Below are positions 24,876 to 33,674 of a DNA stretch of 64,000 nucleotides, in pieces. Source of the DNA: CAYYFX01 sp964571855 (GTDB lineage Bacteria; ARS69); the NCBI GenBank assembly GCA_964571855.1, contig CAZNDO010000001.1, positions 124,001 to 188,000 of the forward strand, written 5' to 3'. Each line of letters begins with the position of its first letter. Position 1 is the first letter of the stretch. Made by a program: the position numbers and the translations under genes. The notes under the pieces were generated by a model. The model saw only the letters and a list, made by a program, of their open reading frames with translations. It was not told where the DNA came from and made no database searches.

Positions 24876-26321
24876 ATGAGCCGCGAGCGACGCAACGTGG
24901 ACATCGCCGGTTCCGGACTCCCGGATCGGTTGCGACGACTCCGCCAGGCGCGCGGGTGGTCGAAGGGCGAGCTGGCCGGGCACGCCGGCCTGACCTGGCG
25001 CGGCGTCCACGACATCGAGGCCGGGAAGCGCGCGCGCATCCAGGAGCACACGCTGTTCGCCCTGGCGCGCGCGCTGCGGGTCCCGCCCGAGGAGCTGCTG
25101 GGAAGGGTGCTGACCGGCGATCCCGTCGCGCCCGGCCCGCCGGAGCAACCGCCGGCGGATCCCCCGGTTGCGCCCGACGCGACGGTCAGGCCCGCGCCGC
25201 GGCGCCGCGCCCGCGTGGTGGCCGCTGCCGCGCTGGTCGCGGCCGCCGCGCTCCTGCTGCTCGCGACGAACGCGATCCGCGGCTTCGCGGGCGCCCCGAT
25301 CACGGCCCGCGCCGACGGGGCCTTCGTGGTCGTCGAGCGGCGCCTCCTCGGCCCCCTTCGCCTCGGCCCGCACGACTCCGAGGTGCGCGGGGTGGTGATC
25401 GCGCCGTGGCGCGGCCACCGCGTGGCCGTCTACAGCCTCGGCCCTTCCGGCGAGGACGGCGGCACCACGTTCGGCGTGGACGCGGCCACGGGGCGCGTCC
25501 TTTGGACCCTCGTGCCGCCGTACGAGGACCTCGCCGCGGTCTTCGGCGAGGATCTCGCCCGTTCCGGAGCGTACGGGAACGCGCAGTTCCTGGAGAGCGC
25601 GGGGAGCCTGCTGTTCGGGAACGTGGACGGGGCGGGGGACGAGGAGTTGATCATCGCGTTCCACCACGAGACGCTGTACCCCGCGTACGTGGACATCGTG
25701 CGGAGCGATGGATCGCGCATCGGATCGTATCTCAACTGGGGGCACCTCTACGCGGGAACCGTGGCCGATCTGGACGGGGACGGGCGGGACGAGGTCATCG
25801 TCGCCGGGACGAGCAACGCGAAGTGCTACCAGGGGTGCACCGTGATCCTGCTCGACGACGAGCACTGCCGGGGCGCGTCGGTGGACTCGCTCGTGGCGCC
25901 GGATTGCGGGGTGCCGGACGGGAGCCTCGCACGGCTCGTGCTGCCGATGTTCGAGGAGCGTTTCCGGAGCCTGCTGCAGGTGGACCGGCTGGAAGCGAAG
26001 GAGGTCCTGATCTCCCGCGACGGGCAGGGCGAGCCCCGCATCGTGGTCGAGGTGACCGTGATGCCGCGCGGCGAGTGCTTCCTCGTGACGCTCGACGCCG
26101 CGCTGCGTCCGCTGGGGATCGCGACCTCCGACGCGCTCGTCCGTTCCCTCGACGACTGGCCCGGTGAAGCGCGCGCCGCGTTCCTCGACCGCGGGCACCT
26201 CGCACGGTGGCTCGGCGACCACCGCTACTTCGGCGACCTCGCGTGCGCGGAGCCGCACACGACCACCGCGGAGCGCGCGACGTTCGCGGCGCCGGGACCG
26301 CGCGTCGGGCGGGGTCGTTGA
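24876..26321 (+). CDS. Membrane-tethered XRE-type regulator with FG-GAP-like C-terminal domain
   Basis: A 481-residue protein in three parts. The N-terminus (about 12-70) is a Cro/CI helix-turn-helix: LPDRLRRLRQARGWSKGELA, then LTWRGVHDIEAGKRARI. A Pro-rich linker leads to one transmembrane helix (about 112-132, VVAAAALVAAAALLLLA). The rest is an extracytoplasmic beta-rich domain with FG-GAP/VCBS-type calcium loops (GNVDGAGDEELII, DLDGDGRDEVIVAG). A DNA-binding head joined through the membrane to an outside sensor suggests a one-component transmembrane regulator. The ATG at 24876 starts just before the HTH but has no clear ribosome-binding site. It is divergent from the hydrogenase operon. 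Confidence 0.8.
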   Translation: MSRERRNVDIAGSGLPDRLRRLRQARGWSKGELAGHAGLTWRGVHDIEAGKRARIQEHTLFALARALRVPPEELLGRVLTGDPVAPGPPEQPPADPPVAPDATVRPAPRRRARVVAAAALVAAAALLLLATNAIRGFAGAPITARADGAFVVVERRLLGPLRLGPHDSEVRGVVIAPWRGHRVAVYSLGPSGEDGGTTFGVDAATGRVLWTLVPPYEDLAAVFGEDLARSGAYGNAQFLESAGSLLFGNVDGAGDEELIIAFHHETLYPAYVDIVRSDGSRIGSYLNWGHLYAGTVADLDGDGRDEVIVAGTSNAKCYQGCTVILLDDEHCRGASVDSLVAPDCGVPDGSLARLVLPMFEERFRSLLQVDRLEAKEVLISRDGQGEPRIVVEVTVMPRGECFLVTLDAALRPLGIATSDALVRSLDDWPGEARAAFLDRGHLARWLGDHRYFGDLACAEPHTTTAERATFAAPGPRVGRGR

Positions 26322-26456
26322 CGGGGGCCGCCGGGACGAGACCCGGCCGGCGGGCGGGCCGGGCCCGTACCGTGGGGCGTACCTGATCCGCGGGTCGCGT
26401 GGGACGGATCGCCCGGCTGCTTCACCCTGAAGCAACTGCCGCGGACGCGAAGGTCC

Positions 26457-26486
26457 TTGTGCCGCGGCCTCGCGCCGAGTTACATT
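26457..26486 (+). promoter_or_regulatory. Possible promoter of the transglutaminase-like gene
   Basis: TTGTGC (26457-26462) and TACATT (26481-26486) are spaced 18 bp apart, 43 bp before the ATG at 26529. They lie in one of the few less GC-rich patches nearby. Both hexamers are imperfect. Confidence 0.45.
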
Positions 26487-26528
26487 CCGCCTGCGTCCCG
26501 ACGCAACCCAACCAGCGCGGATGACGCC

Positions 26529-27872
26529 ATGCATCCGACGAACGGCCGGACGAGGCCCGCGCGTTTCCTCGGCGCCACGGTCCTCGGAGTCGCGATCGTC
26601 GCGGGGTCGCTGCACTTCCGGGTGTCCCCGGTTCGCTTCGCGCAGGAAATCGCGCGCTTCGCCGTGCTCCGCGCGGCGGGCGTGCTTCTCCGCGGCGACG
26701 CGGCCGACGCCCGCGCGCGCAGCGCCGTGGCGCGCGTGGGCGTCGTCCCGGCGCAGTCGCGGCCCGTCGTGTCGTGGGAGAACGCCGCGTTCGCGGCGCC
26801 CGCGCTCTCGGTGCAGGGCGGCTCCGCGTTCGGCCACGCGGCCGTCCCGGCTTTCGTGTGGGAGGACCCGGACGCGGCCCCGCTCGCGCGGTTGCGCGAG
26901 GAGTGCGGGCTCGGCGACGTGGTGGCGGCCGCCGCGAGCGAGTACGAGGCGCAGCTCCGCCTCGGCGGCTGGATCCTGGCGCGGATCCCCGGGACCCCGC
27001 GGGCGCATGTCGTGGACGACCCCGGACGCGTGGAGCCGCTCGAGGTCCTGCGACGCGCGGAGCAGGGCAAGCAGCTCTGTTGCGACACGGTGAGCACGCT
27101 CGCCATCCACGCGGCGGCGGCCCTGGGCTGGCCCGCGCGGCGCGTGGTGGTGACGCGGAGGGGCGCGGAGGATGCACGCTGCGTCGCCGAGCTGTGGTCG
27201 AACGAGCTCCACAAGTGGTACGTGCTGGACGTGGCGTACAACCAGGTCTTCGAGCTCGACGGCCGGCCGCTCTCCGCCTTCGAACTGTGCCGCGACGGCC
27301 CGGACCTGCCGCGTTCCGGGAGGCTCCAGGTGCGCCGCATCGGTCCCGCCGCCCGCGCCGACGTCCCGGCCGCGGCGCCCTCCTTCTCCTACATCCACCT
27401 GGATGCCTACGGGTACGTCCGCGTGGACCTGCGGAACGACTGGCTCTCGCGCCCGCTGCGGCGCGGCAGCCCGGCCTCCGGCGAGCGCAACACGATGTGG
27501 ACGGCTCGCGCGGGTCGCCCTCCGCTTCTGACCTGCTCCCGGCGCGAGGACCGGCGCCCCCGGTTCGACTGGCCGATCAACTCCGTCGAGATCCACGCGC
27601 TGGAGGCGGCGCTGCGGGAGGGCGGGGCGGTGGAGGTGACCCTCGGCCTGTCCGCGTACGCGCCCTACTTCGAGTCGTTCGCCCTCGCCCTGGACGACGG
27701 TCCCTGGTGGGACCTGGAGGAGCCGCGTGCCACGCTGCTCCTCTCCCCCGGCGCGCACCGGATCGCCGCACGCGTGCGGACCCGGGGCGGTCCCGGCCCG
27801 GTCTACGAGGCGCTGGTACGCGTGCAGCCCGGATCCCCCGTGGCCGTGGGGCGCGCCCGCGCGCGGGCGTGA
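26529..27872 (+). CDS. Transglutaminase-like superfamily protein, secreted or membrane-anchored
   Basis: A 447-residue protein with an N-terminal signal anchor (FLGATVLGVAIVAGSLHF, about 13-30). The middle (about 195-265) resembles the transglutaminase core: GKQLCCDTVSTLAIHAAAALGWPARRVVV supplies the Cys block, and CVAELWSNELHKWYVLDVAYN supplies the Trp-x-x-x-Asp block. The His normally found four residues before the Glu of the second block is Arg here (DARCVAEL), so catalysis is doubtful. A beta-rich C-terminus follows. It may be a non-catalytic or altered member. No operon partner is evident. Confidence 0.65.
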   Translation: MHPTNGRTRPARFLGATVLGVAIVAGSLHFRVSPVRFAQEIARFAVLRAAGVLLRGDAADARARSAVARVGVVPAQSRPVVSWENAAFAAPALSVQGGSAFGHAAVPAFVWEDPDAAPLARLREECGLGDVVAAAASEYEAQLRLGGWILARIPGTPRAHVVDDPGRVEPLEVLRRAEQGKQLCCDTVSTLAIHAAAALGWPARRVVVTRRGAEDARCVAELWSNELHKWYVLDVAYNQVFELDGRPLSAFELCRDGPDLPRSGRLQVRRIGPAARADVPAAAPSFSYIHLDAYGYVRVDLRNDWLSRPLRRGSPASGERNTMWTARAGRPPLLTCSRREDRRPRFDWPINSVEIHALEAALREGGAVEVTLGLSAYAPYFESFALALDDGPWWDLEEPRATLLLSPGAHRIAARVRTRGGPGPVYEALVRVQPGSPVAVGRARARA

Positions 27873-27972
27873 GGCCGGGATCCGCCGAAGGACTTGCCCG
27901 CGGCCGCCCGCGCATCCGATAGTCGCCGGCTGACGTCGCCCGCTCCCCCACGCGAGGGAACCGACCGCCGCC

Positions 27973-29223
27973 ATGCCCGAGCCGATCCCGCCCCCGTCGC
28001 CGCGCCGGGACACGGCGCACCGCGTCCTCCTCGCGCTCGCGATCCTCGTGCACGTGGGGATCGTGGCATCGATCCTCACGCAGTCCCGCCCGGTCATCTG
28101 GCCCCTGCACAACGACACGGTCCACCGCCCGGGACCGGGCGCGGACTTCTACGCGCTGTACCACGCGGCGAACATGCGCGTGGGCGGCTGGAGCCCCTAC
28201 GATCCCCGGCCGGACGGCGTCACCCCGTTCTACTTCCCGTTCCGGTACCTGCCCGTGGTGGCGGACGCCGGGCGGATCGCCCTGGTCCTCCCGCCGGCGG
28301 CGGCGCACCGCGTGTGGATCGTGATGCTGGAGGCCCTGCTCGCGTGGATGGCCGTGCTCCTCTGGCGGCGGATCGAAGGGGCGGGCCTGCGGGTCTTCGC
28401 GGTGTGCGCGCTGCTCCTGAGCAGTCCGTATTTCCTGGAGCTGTACATCGGGCAGTTCACGTTCGCGGCGGTCGGACTGCTCTTCGTGGCGCTGTGGCTG
28501 CCGCACGGCGTGGTCCCGTACACCCTCACGTCCCTGCTGAAGGTGTTCCCGCTCGTGACCGCGCCCGCGCTGGTGCGGCACCGTCGCTTCCTCCCCCACG
28601 TGATCGTGGCGGTGCTCGCGTGCGCGGGCTTCTCCATCCCGTACTTCGCGGCGCGTCCGCGCGAGTTCGAGATGTTCCTGAACATCAACCTGCTCACGCC
28701 CGGCGCGCTGGACAGCGGCAACTACGGGAACATCTACATGCTGTGGCGCATCGCGCGGGACCTTGCGATCGAGCCGGTGCTCGTCCACTGGAAGGTGGTG
28801 TCGGTGGGGCTGCGCGTCGTGGTGCTGGCCGTCACGACGCTGGTCGTGCTGCGCTCCCGGAACGACGACGTGGTCCTCGGCTCCTCCGCGCTGCTGCTCG
28901 CGCACTTCGTCACGTTCGGGCACGAGTGGGAGCACCACGCGTGCGCCACCGTGCTGATCGGGCTGGTGCTGCTCACCGTGCGCACGTTCCCGCGGCGGGA
29001 GCTCGCCTGGATCGCGGCCGCCGTGGCCGTCCTCGTGCTGCCCACGCCGTACGCGCTCTTCGACCACGCGAAGGATCCCGCGGTGTGGGACCCCGCGGTG
29101 GACTGGCCGGCGTGGCAGCGCTACGCCGTGCTCCTGCCGAAGACGCTCCCCGCGCTGTTCCTGTACGGGATCGCGATGGCGCGGCTCGCCGGCGCGGGCC
29201 CGCGCCGGTCGGGTATCCCATGA
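27973..29223 (+). CDS. GT87/DUF2029-type membrane glycosyltransferase
   Basis: A 416-residue integral membrane protein with about ten hydrophobic segments. The first loop has DFYALYHAANMRVGGWSPYD, the position of the catalytic acidic residue in polyprenyl-phosphate-dependent GT-C enzymes. FYFPFRYLPVV and LYIGQFTF match the GT87 pattern (PimE-like mannosyltransferases). It probably moves a lipid-linked sugar onto an envelope glycan. Its TGA overlaps the ATG of the downstream kinase (ATGA), an unexpected coupling. Confidence 0.83.
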   Translation: MPEPIPPPSPRRDTAHRVLLALAILVHVGIVASILTQSRPVIWPLHNDTVHRPGPGADFYALYHAANMRVGGWSPYDPRPDGVTPFYFPFRYLPVVADAGRIALVLPPAAAHRVWIVMLEALLAWMAVLLWRRIEGAGLRVFAVCALLLSSPYFLELYIGQFTFAAVGLLFVALWLPHGVVPYTLTSLLKVFPLVTAPALVRHRRFLPHVIVAVLACAGFSIPYFAARPREFEMFLNINLLTPGALDSGNYGNIYMLWRIARDLAIEPVLVHWKVVSVGLRVVVLAVTTLVVLRSRNDDVVLGSSALLLAHFVTFGHEWEHHACATVLIGLVLLTVRTFPRRELAWIAAAVAVLVLPTPYALFDHAKDPAVWDPAVDWPAWQRYAVLLPKTLPALFLYGIAMARLAGAGPRRSGIP

Positions 29224-31934
29224 TCGGTTCGCGCCTCGCGCACTACACGGTCGTTTCCCCTCTCGGCGCGGGCGGGATGGGCGAGGTGTGGCGCGCCACG
29301 GACGGTCGGCTCGGCCGCGACGTGGCGCTCAAGCTGCTGCCCGCGTCGGTCGCGCGCGATCCCGAGCGTCTCGCGCGCTTCCAGCGCGAGGCGCAGTTGC
29401 TCGCGTCGCTGAACCACCCGCACATCGGCGCCATCTACGGCTTCGAGGCCGTGGGCGATGCGCGCTTCCTCGTGCTGGAGCTGGTGGAGGGCCCCACGCT
29501 CGCGGACCGGATCGCCGCCGGTCCGCTGCCGGTGGACGAGGCGCTGCCCATCGCGCTGCAGATCGCGGAAGCGGTGGAGGCCGCGCACGAGAAGGGCATC
29601 GTGCACCGGGACCTCAAGCCCGCGAACGTGAAGGTCACGCCCGACGGCCGCGTGAAGGTGCTGGACTTCGGGCTGGCGAAGGCGCTGGTGGACGACCCGT
29701 CGTCGTCCGGCTCGATCTCGGGCACGGGGTCCTCCCCGTCGCGCGCCGCGGATCTCACGCAGTCGCCCACGATGGCCCCGGGGCTCGGCGCGTCGGTCAC
29801 CTCGCCCGCCATCACGGACGCGCGCACGGCCGCGCACGTCATCCTCGGCACCGCGGCGTACATGGCGCCGGAGCAGGCGCGCGGGCAGGCGGTGGACCGG
29901 CGCGCGGACATCTGGGCGCTGGGCGTGGTCCTCTGGGAGATGCTGACGGGCGAACGGCTCTTCGCCGGCGAGACGGTCTCGGACACGCTGGCCGCGGTGC
30001 TGAAGACGGATCCCGACTTCGACGCGCTGCCGGCGGACACGCCGCCCCGCGTGCGCCGCCTGCTCCGCCGCTGCCTCGTCCGCAACCCGCGCGAGCGGCT
30101 GCGCGACGCCGGCGACGCGCGCATCCTCCTGCGCGAAGCGATCGCGGGGGCGCCCGACGAGGCGCCGGCGCCCGCGCCGTCCGGCCCGACGGCGCGCGCG
30201 CCGCGCCGCTGGCTGCTGCCCGCTGCGGTCACCGTGGCCGCCGCGATCGGCGCCGGCGCGATGGCGTTCCTCCGACCCGGCGCGCCCGAGCCCGCGCCCC
30301 GCCGCTTCTTCCTGCCGATCCGCGGTGACGTCACGCCCAGCGCGCTCGCGCTCGCGCCGGACGGCTCGGCGCTGGCCGTGCTGACCGGCGGCCGCCTCGA
30401 GGTCCGGGACTTCCGCACCGGCGGAACGCGCGTGCTGGACGAGGTGTCCGGAGCCGAGGGGATGTTCTGGTCGGCGGACGCGGAGTGGATCGCGTACGGC
30501 GCGCACGACGAGCTGCGCAAGGTCCGCCGCACCGGGGGCGAGTCGGCGCTCGTGTCGGCGCTCTCGTCCATCCAGCGGTTCACGTCGGTGGGCGGCGGCG
30601 TGTGGGATGCGAACGGACGGATCACGTTCGCGTCGGGGAGCGGCGGGATCTACTCGGTGCCGGCGCAGGGCGGCCAGGCGCAGGAGATCATCCCGCCCGG
30701 CGACGGCGAGACGGACTACCACGGCCTCGCCGCACTGCCGGGCGACCGCGGGTGGCTCACGATCCTGCACGGCCGGGAGGCGTTCGACACGATCCTGGCC
30801 GTGGACCGCGACGGCGCGCGGACCACCGTGCTGCACCTTCCCGGACAGAACGTGTATGACGTGTCGTGGTCGCCTACCGGGCACGTGGTCTTCCGGCGGG
30901 CCGGCACGAACCCGGGAGTGTGGGCGATCCGGTACTCGCCGGCCTCCGGGAAGACGGAAGGCGAGCCGATCCTCCTGGCCGCGGACGCGGTATCGCCCAC
31001 CGTGGCGATGGACGGGACGCTCGCGTACGGGCACGCGCTCGCGGCCGGGATGTCGTCGCTCGTGCTGTTCGATCGCGAGGGGAACGCGCTTCGTGCGGTG
31101 GGCGATCCCGGGCAGTACTTCCACTTCCCCGCGCTCTCGCCCGATGGCAGCACGGTGGCCGTCCGCATGACGGAGGGCGAGACGCGCAACCTCTGGCTCG
31201 TGGACGTGGAGCGCGGCGTGCGCCGCCGCTTCACCAGCGGGCCCGCCCGCCACAACTACGGCCAGTGGGACGCCGCCGGGAAGGAGATCTGGTACTACGA
31301 GGGCGACGCGGACGCCGGCAAGGTGTTCGTGCGCGCGGCGAACGGCGCGGGCGAGCCGCGCTTCGTGGTGGACGGCGTGGATCCGCAGCCCACGCCGGAC
31401 GGGTCCCGCTTGTTCTTCCTGCACATCCCGGCCGGCAGCTTCGACGTGGACCTGTGGACGCTGGACCTGTCCGCGCCGGACGCGCAGCCGCAGCCGTTCG
31501 TGGCCACGGACGCCGTGGAGATCTCGTTCGCGGTGCATCCCACGCGGCCGCTGATCGCGTACTCGTCCGAGTCGTCCGGCCGCGCGGAGATCTACCTCAC
31601 CACGTACCCGGGCATCACGGACACGTGGCCCGTCTCCACCACCGGCGGCCACAACCCGCGCTGGCGCGCGGACGGCCGGGAGCTCTTCTGGGCATGCGCG
31701 GACTCCATCATGGCGGTGGACGTGGACCCGGCCGACGGCGCGAGCGTCCGCCTCGGCCGCCCGCGCCTCCTGTTCCGCCGCCCGGACTACCGGCCGTCCG
31801 TGGGCTCCCTCCTCGCCGACGGCTTCGCGGTCACCGCGGACGGCTCGCGGTTCGTCGTGTGCGTCCCGTCCAAGCCGGACGAGGCGAACCCCCCGGCGAT
31901 CGTGATCGCGCAGCACTGGGCGGGGGAGATCTAG
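29220..31934 (+). CDS. Ser/Thr protein kinase with C-terminal WD40/TolB-like propeller
   Basis: A 904-residue protein. Kinase domain about 9-290: GAGGMGEVW (16-24), catalytic Lys38 in VALKLL, HRDLKPANV (129-137), DFG (149-151) and MAPEQARG. A Ser-rich insert lies in the activation segment (about 160-205). A transmembrane helix (about 333-352) leads to a six- or seven-bladed TolB/WD40-like propeller with repeated SPDGS, SWSPTGH and HPTRP loops, probably outside the cytoplasm. This build is common in Acidobacteria and FCB-related phyla. The start overlaps the GT87 stop by 4 nt. Confidence 0.93.
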   Translation: MIGSRLAHYTVVSPLGAGGMGEVWRATDGRLGRDVALKLLPASVARDPERLARFQREAQLLASLNHPHIGAIYGFEAVGDARFLVLELVEGPTLADRIAAGPLPVDEALPIALQIAEAVEAAHEKGIVHRDLKPANVKVTPDGRVKVLDFGLAKALVDDPSSSGSISGTGSSPSRAADLTQSPTMAPGLGASVTSPAITDARTAAHVILGTAAYMAPEQARGQAVDRRADIWALGVVLWEMLTGERLFAGETVSDTLAAVLKTDPDFDALPADTPPRVRRLLRRCLVRNPRERLRDAGDARILLREAIAGAPDEAPAPAPSGPTARAPRRWLLPAAVTVAAAIGAGAMAFLRPGAPEPAPRRFFLPIRGDVTPSALALAPDGSALAVLTGGRLEVRDFRTGGTRVLDEVSGAEGMFWSADAEWIAYGAHDELRKVRRTGGESALVSALSSIQRFTSVGGGVWDANGRITFASGSGGIYSVPAQGGQAQEIIPPGDGETDYHGLAALPGDRGWLTILHGREAFDTILAVDRDGARTTVLHLPGQNVYDVSWSPTGHVVFRRAGTNPGVWAIRYSPASGKTEGEPILLAADAVSPTVAMDGTLAYGHALAAGMSSLVLFDREGNALRAVGDPGQYFHFPALSPDGSTVAVRMTEGETRNLWLVDVERGVRRRFTSGPARHNYGQWDAAGKEIWYYEGDADAGKVFVRAANGAGEPRFVVDGVDPQPTPDGSRLFFLHIPAGSFDVDLWTLDLSAPDAQPQPFVATDAVEISFAVHPTRPLIAYSSESSGRAEIYLTTYPGITDTWPVSTTGGHNPRWRADGRELFWACADSIMAVDVDPADGASVRLGRPRLLFRRPDYRPSVGSLLADGFAVTADGSRFVVCVPSKPDEANPPAIVIAQHWAGEI

Positions 31935-31994
31935 GCGCGCGGCTTGCCGGACGAGGGGCCCGGGGTAACCTGCCGCGGACCCCTCCCCCGAGGG

Positions 31995-32024
31995 TTGACC
32001 GGTGTCCTACAAATCTGTAGATTT
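31995..32024 (+). promoter_or_regulatory. Promoter and operator of the toxin-antitoxin operon
   Basis: TTGACC (31995-32000) and TAGATT (32018-32023) are spaced exactly 17 bp apart. Overlapping the -10 is a perfect inverted repeat AAATCTGTAGATTT (32011-32024). A second nested repeat is CTACAAATCTGTAG (32007-32020). The patch is markedly AT-rich for this genome. This fits an operator for the ribbon-helix-helix antitoxin. Confidence 0.8.
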
Positions 32025-32037
32025 CTCTTCAGTGGCC

Positions 32038-32307
32038 ATGGACAAGGACATCCAGATCTCGGCGCTGATCTCGCGCTCCACGAAAGACCTGCTGGAGCAG
32101 CACGTCCGGGCCACCGGCGTGAAGAAGGGCCATCTCGTGGAGCAGGCGCTCCGGCACCACCTGCAGGCCCTGCAGGAGCTGCCGACCGACGTCATCGTGC
32201 ACCCGGTCCTCGTGGTGGACCGTTCCTCGGGACAGTCCGTGGCCGAGACCCTGGAGAAGGGCAAGCCCACGCCCGCGCTGCGCAAGCTGCTGCGCGATGG
32301 AGATTAG
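32038..32307 (+). CDS. Ribbon-helix-helix antitoxin of a GNAT toxin-antitoxin pair
   Basis: An 89-residue protein. The N-terminal half is an RHH fold (DIQISALISRSTKDLLEQHV, then GVKKGHLVEQALRHHL) for DNA binding. The C-terminal tail (GQSVAETLEKGKPTPALRKL) would bind and block the toxin. I prefer the ATG at 32038 to the in-frame GTG at 32002, because the GTG lies inside the promoter/operator. The stop lies 11 nt into the toxin gene. Family knowledge: such antitoxins repress their own operon, often in complex with toxin. Confidence 0.83.
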   Translation: MDKDIQISALISRSTKDLLEQHVRATGVKKGHLVEQALRHHLQALQELPTDVIVHPVLVVDRSSGQSVAETLEKGKPTPALRKLLRDGD

Positions 32308-32818
32308 GGCTCTCCGGGAAACGGACGACCGGTCCGCATTCGATTCGGGGAGTCCGGATCTCGATCGCTTCTTCCACCGCTTCGCCGGACAGAACCAGTT
32401 CCGTCACCACCTCGGCGTCACGTACGTGGCCGTGGACGGTGCACGCATCCACGGATTCGCCACGGTCGCTCCGGGACACCTGGAGGTCGAAGGGATCCCC
32501 GCCGCGTTGCGGAAGCGGCTCCCGCGGTATCCGCTTCCCGTCCTCCGCCTCGCGCGGCTCGCCGTGGACCGCGCGGCGCGCGGCACGGGGCTGGGAGAGG
32601 ATCTCCTGCGGTTCGTCCTTCGACTCGCCGGGACGCTCGCGGGAACCGTCGGGTGCTCCGGCGTCGTCGTGGATGCGAAGCCGGACGCGGTTCCGTTCTA
32701 CGAGCGCTACGGCTTCCTGCCCTTGACCGCCGTGCAGGGTGCCTCGGACGAGCGGCCCGCACCGCTCCCGATGTTCCTGGGGATCCGGGCCATCCTCGCC
32801 GCGTCGCGGCGCGCCTGA
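32297..32818 (+). CDS. GNAT acetyltransferase toxin (TacT-like)
   Basis: A 173-residue GNAT protein. The start EIRALRETDDRSAFDSGSPDLDRFFHRFAGQ is typical of TacT/AtaT-type toxins. LARLAVDRAARGTGLGEDLL holds the acetyl-CoA loop (RGTGLG), and PFYERYGF holds the conserved Tyr and GF. Family knowledge: these toxins acetylate the amino group of charged tRNAs and stop translation. The coding start overlaps the antitoxin by 11 nt, the classical TA layout. Confidence 0.85.
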   Translation: MEIRALRETDDRSAFDSGSPDLDRFFHRFAGQNQFRHHLGVTYVAVDGARIHGFATVAPGHLEVEGIPAALRKRLPRYPLPVLRLARLAVDRAARGTGLGEDLLRFVLRLAGTLAGTVGCSGVVVDAKPDAVPFYERYGFLPLTAVQGASDERPAPLPMFLGIRAILAASRRA

Positions 32819-32900
32819 TCCCTGGTGTCGCGTTCCGGAAGTCGTGTGACCTTCGCGGATCGGATCGGGCCCTTGGTTCGGCGGCTTCCGGGACGCGACC

Positions 32901-33434
32901 CTAGCCCCGCCGCGCGCGTGGCAGCTCCACCTCCCGCAGCAGGTCCAGCAGGGCGCTGGCCGCCGGCGGCACCGTCGTGTCCGCCGCGGGACGCTCCAGC
33001 GCGCGCATGAGCGGCGTCATCAGGCAGACCAGCTTCCACATCTGGGTCTCGCGCAGCACGTGGTGCGCGCCCTCGCGCAGGTGCTGGGAGTGCGCCTTCG
33101 TCTCCAGCGCGGAGAGCAGCGCCGGCAACGCGGCGTGCTCCAGCGAGACGAGCCCTTCGGCGGCGATCCAGCGGATGCCGCTCTCGGGATCCTCCAGGAG
33201 GCGGACGAGCGCGGGCGCGAGCTCGGGAGCCTCGAGGTCCGCGAGCGCCTTCGCGGCCTCCCAGCGGACGCGCTCCACCTTGTCGTCCAGGCAGTCCAGG
33301 AGAAGCGGGATGGCCGGCGCCCCGACGGACACGAGCGAACGCCGGGCGGCCTCGCGCTCCTGCCGCTCGGAACTGGCGAGCGCGGCGACCCACTCGGCGA
33401 GCACGGAGGACCGGACCTCGGCAGGTGCGGGCAT
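32901..33434 (-). CDS. HEAT-repeat protein
   Basis: A 177-residue all-helical protein with four or five HEAT/PBS-type repeats: REAARRSLVSVGAPAIPLLL, VRWEAAKALADLEAPELAPA and IRWIAAEGLVSLEHAALPAL. It is most likely a protein-interaction scaffold. The ATG at 33434 follows GGAGGGTCGTC. It has no signal peptide and stands alone between the TA pair and the MacAB operon. No partner can be inferred. Confidence 0.78.
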   Translation of the reverse strand: MPAPAEVRSSVLAEWVAALASSERQEREAARRSLVSVGAPAIPLLLDCLDDKVERVRWEAAKALADLEAPELAPALVRLLEDPESGIRWIAAEGLVSLEHAALPALLSALETKAHSQHLREGAHHVLRETQMWKLVCLMTPLMRALERPAADTTVPPAASALLDLLREVELPRARRG

Positions 33435-33552
33435 GACGACCCTCCTTCGGGTCGCGCCGGCCAGGGGTCGCGGGCGCGACCGCTTGCACCTCCATTCTAC
33501 TCCCGGGCAGTCCCCCCCGCGCGCCGTGCAACTTCCGCGGCCCGCCGGACCG

Positions 33553-33570
33553 TCCTGACATTCGTCAGGA
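33553..33570. repeat. 18-bp inverted repeat upstream of the HEAT-repeat gene
   Basis: TCCTGACATTCGTCAGGA is a perfect 7-bp inverted repeat with a 4-bp centre, 118 bp upstream of the HEAT-repeat start and 105 bp past macB. It could be an operator or a small hairpin. Confidence 0.55.
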
Positions 33571-33626
33571 ACGCCGGCCCGCGCGGAGGCGCCATGACCC
33601 TCCGGCGTCGGCCCCGGCGGTCCGGT

Positions 33627-33658
33627 GGCGCTGGCGGGACCGTTCTCCCGCCGGCGCC
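33627..33658 (-). terminator. Strong hairpin just after macB
   Basis: GGCGCTGGCGGGA (33627-33639) pairs with TCCCGCCGGCGCC (33646-33658), 13 pairs including one G-T, with a 6-nt loop. It starts 16 nt after the permease stop on the minus strand. No U-tract follows, as with other hairpins in this window. Confidence 0.55.
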
Positions 33659-33674
33659 CGCTCCCCGCCGCGCG

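Noticed and set aside
27880..27920. A third copy of the 76-nt element, from a GAAGGACTTGCC match
   Set aside because: Only the short loop-like string matches; neither stem is present.
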